Positions 31,766-42,500 of a stretch of 64,000 nucleotides of DNA are shown piece after piece. The DNA comes from Rhizaria sp. SCN 62-66 (Eukaryota > Rhizaria, unplaced). A program made the translations under genes and the position numbers. The notes beneath the pieces were generated by a model. It searched no databases, was not told where the DNA came from, and worked only from the letters and a program-made list of their open reading frames with translations. The first letter of the stretch is position 1. Each line of letters starts with the position of its first letter. Location: the NCBI GenBank assembly GCA_001724265.1, contig MEDY01000181.1, positions 1-64,000 on the forward strand, in the 5' to 3' direction.

Positions 31766-32795
31766 CTACGAGGCACGGTACAAGAGAGAGTGAACAAGAT
31801 TATAAAGACGGTTAGAGGTTGCACAAGGAATGATTAGGCGCGCTGAGGCACTGAATAGAGAAGCTGGCTCAAGAGCGTTCATTGACTGGGAAGGTGGCCA
31901 TCTTCGAGACGTTCGCACACCGGTATTTCGCTCGCAGGAGTGCTTAAAACAAATTTATCAGGTAGTTCACTCAAATAACTATATCATATTGCGACAAAAA
32001 ATTATCCTACAAAGCCTAGCTGCTGCGGCAGACGTTGCAAGATCTTTAGTGAGTTGGGCTGGGCGGGCGCGGAAAGTTAAGCCGCGCGATCGGTCGGCCA
32101 GTCAAGACTGACTTGAGCCACAGTGTGGCAGGCAGGTTGGGACTAGCCAGAGAGGGGTTAGAGGGGTGGTGATAAGAGGCTAAATCTCGCGACGGGTCCG
32201 CCAGGCCGCGGTATATCTGCCCGGAATAGACCCAGTGGACGCGGGATTATCATGTGAGAATGCGGGTATGCTACCGATGGTGCGGGTTTCCTTTCTACGG
32301 GGGTGCCTTAATTCGACCGGGTACCAGAGGGTTTGTTGTGCTGAGTCACTTTGCTCTTTTCACATCTCTGTCCACGTACTTCGCCACCGAGTGATCTGTT
32401 GCAGAGTTTCTGTGATGTGTCATTGCACGACACGCTTAGTGGCAGTGCCTCGTCACTTATAGTGCGGTTTATGCTCTCCAGAGCCCGCGTTGATGGGCTG
32501 CAGCTGGCCGCGTCCACAATCACAACCACATGCTTGAGCAACACACTATATCTTTCCTCCAACACTACTAATCACTCGTGTTGTTCCTCCGCATTACTGC
32601 TTCTGGTGTTTTATTACAATTTATTTTATCTACATTGTGCTGATGCGCGGTTATCGCGCTATATCTTGCTCCGCCTCCGCATGACCTTCTCCTTGTCCAC
32701 AAACTCACTTTCTTTCCATTGCTTCGCCCCATTCCTTGCCCTGTCGTCTCTTCATTTTGCTGCTATCACCTCTGCTACCCCTATGCAGTACTGCT
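31766..32795. other. Intergenic region between divergent genes
   Basis: About 1 kb between the minus gene start at 31765 and the Sar1 start at 32796. It should hold two promoters and the Sar1 leader. The 250 bases before the Sar1 ATG are pyrimidine-rich. Short open frames have no coding bias. Confidence 0.45.
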
Positions 32796-33703
32796 ATGGT
32801 ACGCCTAACGCCAGAAACTCTCCCGCGCGCTCTCTCAGTCTTAACTGCTCCCTTTGGTGATCTTCAGCACACTCACAAAACTTCTCTCTTTTTCTTCACT
32901 GTCACTTCTCTTTGCCCTCGACACCCCCGCTTCTGCCTCAACGCCACAGTTCCTCGTTAGTTGGTTCTGGAACACGCTTAACTACCTCGGTCTGTCCAAG
33001 AAGTCCGCCCGCATCCTATTCGTCGGCCTCGACAACGCGGGCAAGACGACGCTGCTGCACATGCTGCGCGACGACAAGCTGCTGCTGCACGAGCCCACCC
33101 GCCACCCGCAGGCCGAGGAGCTGGTCATCGGCAACATCCGCTTCGACGCCTACGACATGGGCGGCCACCAGGCCGCGCGTCGTCTCTGGGCGCAGTACCT
33201 CGCCGGCGCCGACGGGCTCATCTTCCTCGTCGACGCTGTCGATGAGGCTCGGTACGCTACATTATCACACATATACCGCGATGTATTCGTGCATTTGCTC
33301 TCAACAAAGTGAAATTGTTATGATGTGTATTTCTCTCTAAGATTCGTACAAGTTCACTCTCGTTATTTCCTCATCGCGTTTTTTTTTTCTTCTCTTTCCT
33401 TTTTTTTTTTTTTTTCTTCTGACCCACAGCTTCGCCGAGGCCAAGACTGAGCTCGAAAGCCTGATGTCCGAGCCCGCTCTGGGCAACGTCCCGATTGCGC
33501 TGCTGGGCAACAAGATCGACATCAAGGGCGCGTACACTGACGTCCAGCTCACGCAGTCGCTCGGCCTCACTGAGCAGCTCACCGGCAAGGCTGCGAAGCC
33601 TGTGCCCGAGGGCACGCGTCCTATGGAGATGTTTATGTGCTCCATCGTCAAGCGCTCCGGCTACCAGGACGCCTTCAAGTGGCTCGCCAACTACCTCCCG
33701 TAA
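32796..33703 (+). CDS. SAR1: Sar1-family small GTPase (COPII coat)
   Basis: Three coding exons: 32796-32798 (the ATG alone), 32950-33251 and 33430-33703; 192 residues, TAA stop. Donors are GTACGC twice; acceptors are CCACAG twice. Splicing yields MFLVSWFWNTLNYLGLSKKS, matching the Sar1 amphipathic N-terminus, whereas the unspliced frame gives a non-Sar1 start. G1 is GLDNAGKTTLLHM, the switch 1 Thr lies in HEPTRHPQAEEL, G3 is DMGGHQAARRLW, G4 is NKID and G5 is CSIVKRSGY. Sar1-GTP inserts into the ER membrane and recruits Sec23/24 to form COPII vesicles. Length and motifs are normal. Confidence 0.93.
32799..32949 (+). other. Intron directly after the Sar1 start codon
   Basis: The 151-base intron runs GTACGC to CACAG and interrupts the gene immediately after ATG in phase 0. 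The homologous Sar1 N-terminus supports the junction. Confidence 0.8.
33379..33420 (+). repeat. Poly-T/pyrimidine tract in Sar1 intron 2
   Basis: T runs broken by short CTTC segments end 9 bases before the exon 3 acceptor. This is a long polypyrimidine tract. Confidence 0.9.
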
Positions 33704-34755
33704 GCGCGACATCGGGCGGCTGCGAGGAGCGAGCGCACGCGTGACCAGTAGTACTCAGCAACTAGCGGGACATGATGCGAGAGGATGATAGATATTTACT
33801 GAGATTTACAAACAGGAACAAACACCAAACACATAGCAATGACAAACAAACAGCAACAACCATAACATCTACAAATATCACAAGCGCGCGCTTCGATGAC
33901 AACATCTTTGCAAGTTACACCGCAGCGGGGGCGCAGTCGCAGTCGGCCGGACTGGTGACTGGCGCACTGGCCGGACTGACTGTGTGCAGACTTGCCAGAC
34001 TGACTGACGGACTAACTGACTGGCTGGCTTTGCGCCAACTGGTTGACTCGCTATAGACGAATAGACGGACGAGTAGCGCGGGCTTAGACTCCACCTCTCG
34101 GTGGCGAGGGGTGGGCGACAATTCTTTAAACCAAATCACTAATATAGAACCATTCACTTTTTTAAAGCATCGTCTAACAATTAAAGTACAATTTTATTGA
34201 CGACGCCCATATTTCACTTTGACATGCAGCATTTATGCATCTTATATTGGCAAATATCGATGGTGTCACGCTGAACGCATTTGTGGTGACTGACCGAGGG
34301 CTAGCACGAGGCAAAAAAAAGAGCATGACATTTTGAAATCAAGCATTCTGAGCTGAAAGTTCCATTTACGCCGATATTGAGATAATATGATATAGGAAAC
34401 TAAAGGAAGTGCTGTTTTCCGCGTTGGTTTTTACTCAGAATACTGTCACATTGTCGAAAGTCATGCTTCGAGTCATGCTCTTGGCTGAGGTCGACGTGCT
34501 ATCAAATTTGCTTCTGGTGTTGCATTTTCGTTGGCATTGGCGCTATCTGTGGAAATCCTTTGCGGCACTGCACAATACTACAGACAGCCGATGTTGTATC
34601 ATGTTACTCAATTCACATTCGGACTTTGTCTCATGCCTCATATCTGCAGTTTCTTTTCTCCTCCAGGCTCCTTCACGTTCCTCGCTCTCGCTCGAGCCTC
34701 ACCCCCGAACCAAAATCCACGCCGGCCTCTTTCCCCGGCCCACCTTGCGCCCGCG
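33704..34755. other. Spacer with degenerate CTGACTGA-like repeats
   Basis: About 1 kb of intergenic DNA. At about 33945-34040 the sequence is made of imperfect CTGACTG/CTGGC units. The rest is AT-rich. An open frame extends upstream of the RING gene start by 75 codons but has a lower GC content and no domain. Confidence 0.45.
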
Positions 34756-36072
34756 ATGTCGTACGTGGACGACGCGACGTACGCGCGGCAGCTCCAGAAC
34801 GAGGAGTTCGCCGCCGTCGGGCTCTCCCCGCTGTCCTTCGCCTCCAACAACGACGCCGCCTCCGCCGTGTCCTCCGTCGACAACAACTTCCACAGCCTCG
34901 ACGGCAGTAGCGCTAACAACGCCAACAACAACAGCGGCAACGCGGATTTGCCCTCGCAGTCGCGCCGCTCGCGCAGCGGCCGCGTCCGTGGCGCTCGCGG
35001 CGGCTACCAAAATCTCTCCCCTTCGGACTCTGACGACGACAACGCCCACCCCGCGAGCAACAACCACAGCGGAAGCGGCGGCGCAAACGCAGGCGTCAAC
35101 GACGTGGAGCGCCAGGCGGGTCTCTCCCGCGCCGGCTCCGTCTCCCGCAGCGGCAACGGCGGCGGCGGCGACGACGGCAACGCGTCGCGCGCAGTGCAAA
35201 TGACAGTGGCGGCGAGTCTGACCACAGCGAGCTCCCGCGCGCCGCGTATCGTGTACCTGTACCTGGCGTGGGCCGCGGTCGAGCTCACGGTTACCCTTAC
35301 TGTGCTGATTGCGGAGCGCAACTCATACTGCGCACAGCCGCTGTCGGCGTGGATCGCGGGCCACACGTCGCGACTGCTGCTGCTAGTGCCGATGTACCTG
35401 CGCCGAGTGCGCGGGGTCGCAGAGACCGAGGCCGAGGCGCGCCTGCAGTCCTGGCTTAGGCTCGCCGACTTTATCTGGTTCATTTTCGGCCAGTCGTGGT
35501 TCTTCGAGGCCGAGGCGTGCCGCGCGACGGCGCCGCATCTGTACAACTGGTCGCTCGCGCTCGTGGTGCTGATGTACGCCGAGATGCTGGCGCCGCTGCT
35601 GCTGCTCATCTGCATCTGCTTCTGTCTGCCTTGCGTGCTCATTCTCATGCGCATCTTTGCCACGTCGCCCGGCGCGTCGAACGACCAGATCACCGTGCTG
35701 CCGACGATCAAGTACGACCCCGCGACGTACCAGCGTCTCGGTCGCATCCCACCTCGCACAGCAACAGCGACATCGTCCAACGCCGAGGCACACTCGGCCG
35801 ACGACGACGCAAGCGTGGCCGCGGGCGCGGACGGCGCTGCGACTGCGGCTGCGCCGGCGATTGCGGCGGAGGACGACGGGAACACGCCGTCGTGCGCCAT
35901 CTGCATCGGCGACTTCGCGCCGGGGGACGAGCTGCGCCGGCTCCCCTGTCAGCACGACTTCCACACTGACTGCGTCGATAAGTGGCTCGCCGTCAACGCG
36001 ACGTGCCCGCTATGCCGCGCATCTATCCGCGCGCAGCCCGCGCAGGGCGCGGAGATTGACGCACACTCGTGA
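34756..36072 (+). CDS. Multi-pass membrane RING-H2 E3 ubiquitin ligase
   Basis: A single exon of 438 residues from ATG 34756 (MSYVDDATYARQLQNEEFAA) to TGA. I preferred this Met over upstream in-frame ones because the YARQLQNEE motif, common near the start of RING proteins, follows directly. Residues about 30-150 are Ser/Asn-rich and disordered. Hydrophobic segments lie at about 165-186, 203-215, 236-250 and 268-302. The last is long and could cross twice. The RING-H2 finger is at about 380-421: CAICIGDFAPGDELRRLPC, then QHDFHTDCVDKWL and CPLC, giving the full C3H2C3 ligand set. The layout resembles plant membrane RING ligases with several N-terminal membrane spans. It probably ubiquitinates substrates at an endomembrane. 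Confidence 0.85.
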   Translation: MSYVDDATYARQLQNEEFAAVGLSPLSFASNNDAASAVSSVDNNFHSLDGSSANNANNNSGNADLPSQSRRSRSGRVRGARGGYQNLSPSDSDDDNAHPASNNHSGSGGANAGVNDVERQAGLSRAGSVSRSGNGGGGDDGNASRAVQMTVAASLTTASSRAPRIVYLYLAWAAVELTVTLTVLIAERNSYCAQPLSAWIAGHTSRLLLLVPMYLRRVRGVAETEAEARLQSWLRLADFIWFIFGQSWFFEAEACRATAPHLYNWSLALVVLMYAEMLAPLLLLICICFCLPCVLILMRIFATSPGASNDQITVLPTIKYDPATYQRLGRIPPRTATATSSNAEAHSADDDASVAAGADGAATAAAPAIAAEDDGNTPSCAICIGDFAPGDELRRLPCQHDFHTDCVDKWLAVNATCPLCRASIRAQPAQGAEIDAHS

Positions 36073-36535
36073 GGGGACAGTCGCACTGTCACTTAATGCA
36101 CTTGACCATGAGTGAACACTGAGTGGGGCCGGGGGATTTCTTTACAATAGTTTTAACATTGACTCCAACTAATATAATACACTAGATTAAAACAGTTTAT
36201 TTTATCTTGCTGTAACATTTTTCATCTTGAAGTGTGAACATTGCGAGTTTATATCCGCGCTACTCTGTCAGACACTGGTCAGATGACAAACAGTGGCCAA
36301 CGACTGCGAAAGTCATCTCGTCTCGGCTTCGCAAATTTGACTTATACTGAATGACTGTGATCGTCAAATCGAAATACAACGACTGAGTGGAAATTAAATG
36401 TGCATTTAACGCTATATAACTTATTTGTTTCTCATATAATTCAGGTGTACATCATATCTCACCGATCTGCGGCGCTCTCGGTCTCCCCAATATTGCCTCT
36501 TCAAACCGCGTACAGGTCGGACGCGCCTCACACCA
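36073..36535. other. Intergenic spacer
   Basis: About 460 bases of AT-rich sequence between the RING gene and the PPR-SMR gene, both on the plus strand. A promoter for the latter is expected here. Nothing else was seen. Confidence 0.45.
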
Positions 36536-39500
36536 ATGCGCTCCACCCTTCAACGCTTAGCAGGCGTTCCCTCGGCGATACTGCCGACGTCGGCACTGGC
36601 GAACAGCACTTCTGATGTCGGCCCCGCGCTTCCCCAGACGCAACCCGCCCGGAGCTTCGGCGCTACCTCCGCCTCCGCGTCTGCATCTGCATTCGCGTCA
36701 CATAACAATGCGTCCACAGTGACCGCGGGCCCCGCGTTTATCTCGCGTCCCGCCGCGCTTGCAGCTTTGCCAACCACAACATCAGCGGCGTTCACTGCGA
36801 GCTCAACAAGCCTCGCTGGCTCTGTATTATTGGTGCCGCAGCGCGGTGCCGCCTACGGGGCTGGCAAAGACCGCCGCGGCGGCAGCGGCGGGCGCGTCTC
36901 GGACAAGGTTCCGCCCCGTGGCCACACGCAGCCGCTGACGCCGCGCGCCCGCTTTGACGTCAACGCGCACAGCAAGCGGCAGCAACAACAACAGCAAGGC
37001 GAGAAGCAGCCGCAGCCGCAGTCGGGCGCCCGCTCGGTGGACGTGGACGCAGCCGAGGCAGACGCCGCGCAGTTCGACGCCGTCGTTGCCAACGCCGTGC
37101 CTCTTGACGCGCGTCGCACCAACTCGAACATCAAATCTAGAAAGGGCCGGAGCGACGGCAACGACAGCGACGCCGACGTCGACGTTGCCTACATGCAGCC
37201 CGCGGCCGTGCCGCCTCTGGCCGTCGCGTTGGCGACGCTCTTCCGCGCGCTCTCCGCGCCGTCACTGCCGCCGGTCTCGGCGCGCGCCAAGTCGGAGCGC
37301 GACATCTTCGACGCGCTCGAACACGCCCGCGTCGCGCGCAGCCAAGGGCTGCTGGGCAAGGCGCGCTCGCTGGTGATGAACGCGCTCGACGCCGCGACGG
37401 CCGCGCAGACGCGCTTCATCGACGGGCTTGGCCGTGCCGCTGCGAACGAGGAGCACGCTCGCACGCGTGCGCTCCAGAGCTGGCGTGAGAGCTTCGACGC
37501 CGCGCTGGAACAACTCGCGCGCGCCGAGCTGCCCGGTGCGGCCGAGACCGCCTCCGCCTTTCCGCGCGCGCCGCCCATGCCGCCCGCGGCGCCGCAGCGC
37601 GCGGTGACGGCGGCGGCGACGGCGAAGCTGGCGCGCGCGTGGGGCGTGACGCTGCCGACGCCGCAGCTGTGGGCCGCGGCCGACACGTGCATCGCCGACG
37701 GCGCGCCGCAGGACGTCAACGCCGCCGTGCGTTATCTCCGGCTGCAGGCGCGCGCGCACGCGCTGGCGCTCGCCGCCGCGTCGCCGCCCGCGCCCGCGGA
37801 GCTCGAGGAATACGCCGCCGCCGCGAGGGAATACAACGACGCCGTGGCGCGCTACGAGGCGCTACGGCTTGCACGCGGCGCGCCGCACCAGGGCGCGCAC
37901 CCGCCGCGGCTCATGCCCGAGTCCGCGCTGGCGACCAGTAGCGCCAGTATCAGCAGCGCGGACGGCGAGACCCCGCTTGACTCGCCCGAGGCTGTGGCGG
38001 TGCGCGCGAGCGCGGACTTGACCTCGGCCGGACTGGTGTACCTGACGGCCGCGGCGGCGCGGCGCGGCGCGCTGGACGTGGCCGTGACACTGCTGGACGA
38101 GCTGTTCCCACCGCCCGCCGTGCCGCACCGCTCGCTGCTGACGTACGTGGCGCAGCACGCGGCGCGCGCGCTCGACTACGGCGCTGCTGCGGCGCTGCTG
38201 CGCGTGCTCGAAGCGCGCGGCGAGACTGCGCCGCCGCAGTGGCCCGCGGCCGGAATGGCCGACGCGCTGCTGCAGCGCGTGCGCGCGGACGTGCTCGCCG
38301 CGGAGCGCGCGCGCGCCCGGTCTGCGCAGCGCGCGGCCGCCGCCGTCACGCACGCGCAAAGCGCCGCGGCGCGCGCCGAAGAGGAGGCCGACGCACATGC
38401 CAAGAAGGCCGCCGCCAAGGCCGCGCAGGGCGCTGGCTCGGACGACAAGAGCCAGAGCAGTAGTAACGGCAGCGGCAAGAAGTCAAAGAAAGCAGCCGCA
38501 GCTGCCGCTGCTGAGGCCGCGGAGGCCGCCGAGGCTGTGGAGGGTCACGCATGGGGCGTAGTGCTCGCCGAGGCCTCCGCGCCGACCGCACCTGCGCAGT
38601 CGTTCCGCGCGGCCGTGGAGAGCGTGAGCGCGCACTTGGGCCCCGCGGCGCGGCGTGTGGACCCCACGCCCTTCGTCGACGTCGTCGCCGCCGAGGCCGG
38701 GTATCTGTTCCCGGGCGAGCCCGCGCCCGTGGGCGTCGCGCCGGAGGCCGCGGCAGCGGCGGCGGCGGCGGCAGCCGCGCAGCGCGGCGCGTGGGGCCGC
38801 GAGGCCCTGGCGCTGCTTTGCCGCGTCGAGACGCTGTCGCAGGCGTACTGGCCACAGCCGGCGACAGAGGTCACGGCGCCCGCGCTGCTGCGGCCCGGGA
38901 TCTACGCGCCCGCGCCGCTGCCGGCGTCCGCGCGCGCGACCAACGCCGCGGGCCGCGACGCACTGTCGCGCGCGGTGATCTGGGCCACGCCGATGCTGAC
39001 GGAGGCGCTGTACCTGTCGACGCTGCGCACGCTCGTCGAGGCCAACGCGCCGCTGTCGTACGCGTTCGCCGTGCTGCAGCGCCTCGTTGACTCCGCCGCC
39101 GCGTACGCCGCGCTCAACGAGACGGATCCCTCTGGGGCGGATCCCTCGGCGACATCTCACGCGGACGCGGCGGACGAGGCGTCGCCCTCGAGTTCTTCTC
39201 GCGCGCTGGTGGCGGTGCGCGTGCCTGTGGTGCCGACGGCGGAACACTTCGCGGCGGTGATGACGCTGTGCAGGCAGCACGGCGCGTGGGACGCCGCGAT
39301 GGCGCTCTTCGTCGCGATGGACAGCGGCATGCGCCAACTGCTGCCCTCTACGCCGTTGCCACCGACGTCTGTGGAGGACGATGCCGCGAAGAGGTCGGCT
39401 AATCTGCAGCGACAACAACCGCAGATGCCGCCACAGCAGTTGCAGCAGGCGGTGCTCTGGGGCGAGGGCTCCGGCGCGGCGGCACTGTCGCAGGCCCTGA

Positions 39501-42500
39501 TCGAGCGGCACACGTACATCGTGCGCCCCGCGACCTTCGGCAACGCGTTGCTCAACGTCAACTCCGCGGCACGCGCGCTCGCCGCCACGCAGTGCGCCAC
39601 GCACTCCGCAGACTCACGGCCGCAGTTGGCGCCGGCGTCGGCGAGTGCGGTTGCGTTTGTAGCGCAGCCTCAGCTGTATTCGGTCGCTAAGTCGCCCACC
39701 GTGCTGTCGCTGGCGATCGAGGCGTGCCACCACTTGTCGCTGCCGTCGCTATCGTACGCGCTCACCGTCGCGCTTAAGTCCGCCGTCGTGGCCGAGAAAG
39801 CGCTGCTGGCGCGCCGCACGCTCGAGGCCGACTTGGCCGCCGCGGTGCGCGCTGTGGACCGCCGCTTGGTGTCCTCGCACGGCGGTCACCACACGCCCAC
39901 ACGTGGACTCGGCTCACGCAACAACAACAAAAGCCGCGGTTGTCGCACGGATGACGTCGACGCCGATCACGCTGAGGACGACGAAGACGTGGACATGACG
40001 CCGATGCGCGTGGTGCTGGTGACTGACAGGGCGCTCTTGGCGCCGGATGGCGTGGTGCTGCGCCCCGGCACCTCCACGTCAATCTCCCGCGGCACAGCGC
40101 GCTTGCTCGCGCATCTCGACGGGATTTACCGCGCGCGCTTGCTGGTGCCCGTGTGCACGGTCCAGGCACTGCCGCACGTGGTGAGCTCGCAGCCCGCGAT
40201 CCGGAATCACAGCTTCGCCATTCCTGGGTCCGCTTCACGCGCGGTGGCTCCCGCGACTGCGGCGCCTGTGATGGGGTCGACCACATTTGCACTCAACTCG
40301 CCCGTGCGCTTCCTTGTCATCGAGGCCGTGCTGAGCCAGCTGCAGGCCAACTGGCGCCGTCTGCGCTCGCATGCGCGCACTATTGCGCAGCTCACTGGCC
40401 GGCTTGCTGCCGACGTCAACGACGCCGTGACGGCTTCGCAAGCCGTGGCCGCTGGCACGGCGGATCCTGCGACAGTGCGCGCGGCGGCGACACTTGTGTT
40501 GGTTCCGGGCCCCGCGGGCGGACCCGCGCGCGTGGCCGTTGCGGCCGTCAACGCAGACACGCTGCTTGATGCACTGCGCATTGATAACCACATCTTCGAC
40601 AACCGCGGCGTGCGCCCTTCGCTGCGCAGCCCGAACTCGCCCCCCGTGGCGTCGGCCTACGTTGATGCAGAGGACGACAGCTCGCTGCCGAGCATCGGAC
40701 TTAACACCGCCGACGCGGATAACAGCATCAGTGATGACGCCGACACCGACGCCGCGCGCGCCGTCAACGCGTTTGCGGAGCCGCGCGCTGCGGCAGCACG
40801 AATTGCGGCTGCTCGAAGCATCGCGCAGCGCCGCAGTGGCCGCGGAAACGTTCACACTATCGACACTGAGGCAGTGTTGATTGAAGAGGCGAGCGCCGAC
40901 GCTGAGGCCGACCGTGCCGCTGCGACCGCGCATTCTGCCGCCGAGAGCCCCGACGCGAGCGCCAGTGCCGCCGACCCGTTTGCGGGCACGCTGGCCGCTG
41001 AAGGCAGCGCGGACGCGTATGCAGCCGCGGATTCTGCCGCGCGCAGTGGCGACAGCCCGTGCATGCCGTCAATGGCACAGTGGTTGGCGCAGGCCGCGGC
41101 ATCCGAGGCCAGCGCGCGCGCGCAGCAGCGGCCGCCCACGATGGGCGCCGAGGACCTGTCCGCCGCCGTGACCGCCGCGCTGTCCGCAGGCGGGCGCTCT
41201 TCCCGCGCGCCGCAGGCCAACGCGCACCACGGCGGGACGCGGCACGCGGGCTCGGGCACGTGGGTGGACGCGCGGGGCCGCACGCGCCGCGCCCCGCGCG
41301 CGCTGTGGACGCAGCAGTCGATGCTCAACACTCTACTGCGCGACGCCGTGGTGAGCCGCGCACAGCGCGCGCGCGCGCTTGACGAGGACGCCTCGACGGT
41401 CGAGGAGCTCGCGCTCGACGCGCAACTCGCCACGGCGCTGCGCTTTGCCGTCGCCACGTGGGGCGTGCGCCGCGGGCTCGAAGCGAGCGTTGTCACGGCC
41501 TTTGTCATGTTCCGCGCGCTGCTGGCTAACTTTAACGCCGCGTTCGCCGCGACGGCTGGGCTAGCGCCACAGGACACGCTTGCGCAGCGGCTCCCGCTGC
41601 AGCCGCGCGTGTACTACGCCGGCCGCCGCGGCGCGCTGCTGGCGCACGTGGGGCCGCAGTTCGTGCTCTCGGTCGCGCCAGTCACGCTCGCGGCCGTGCG
41701 CGCCGCTGTGTCGCTGAGCGACTTTGCGCTGGTGCATCACGCGCTGACCAAGCTCGACTCGTTCCTCGTCAGCCACCCGGAGTTGAGCAACAACGCGATC
41801 TTCGCGAACCCGCGCGCGGCGGCGGTCCCGCCCTCGGAGCTGGCCGCCGCCGCCGCCACGGCGCGCATTGACCGCAGCTTCATTACTGTTGATGCTGGCG
41901 GCGCACGGTCCGTGCGCGGTGCGCAGAGCACCACGCTCTCGCCGATGCCGCCCGCGGCTGCGCGCTTTAAGGCGCTTTGGATCAGCGCCGCGCCTACCAG
42001 TGCGGTCGCCACTGATGCTAATGTCATTCCATCCGCTAATCCCAGGCTTCCGGCTTATCCCAGTCTATTGTCGGCGGTGGGTTTCGCGCCTTTCCCGTCC
42101 ATGCAGCGCGTGACGCAGATGCCGCAGGCGGTGCCGATGCCGTCCGCTGCCGCTGCAGCAGTGACAGCGTCCACTGCCGCCGCGGCGGGGTCGGCGTTGA
42201 TGCTGCCGTCGCGGCCGTGGCGCGACCTGTCCGTGCCGCTGGCGCCGTGGGAGCGCCCCACGTCGGCGGTGCTGGAGGCGCTGTGGACGCTGCGCCGCGA
42301 GGCGTACGTCGAAGCCATCGCGGGCTGCGCTGGCGAGCGCGTGAACTCGGACGCCGACGCGGGCTCGCTTGCTGTGCTATACTTCACCGAGATGCGCGTC
42401 AACGCGATGCTCTACGCGCAGCGCGTGGACCACACGCACCAGGTCCGCACGTTTAACTTCCTCAACAAGAACACCGTGGACAACCCGCGTTTGCTGACCT

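Noticed and set aside
33945-34056. Open frame in the CTGACTGA-like repeat region
   Set aside because: The translation simply reflects the degenerate repeat and has no start context or domain.
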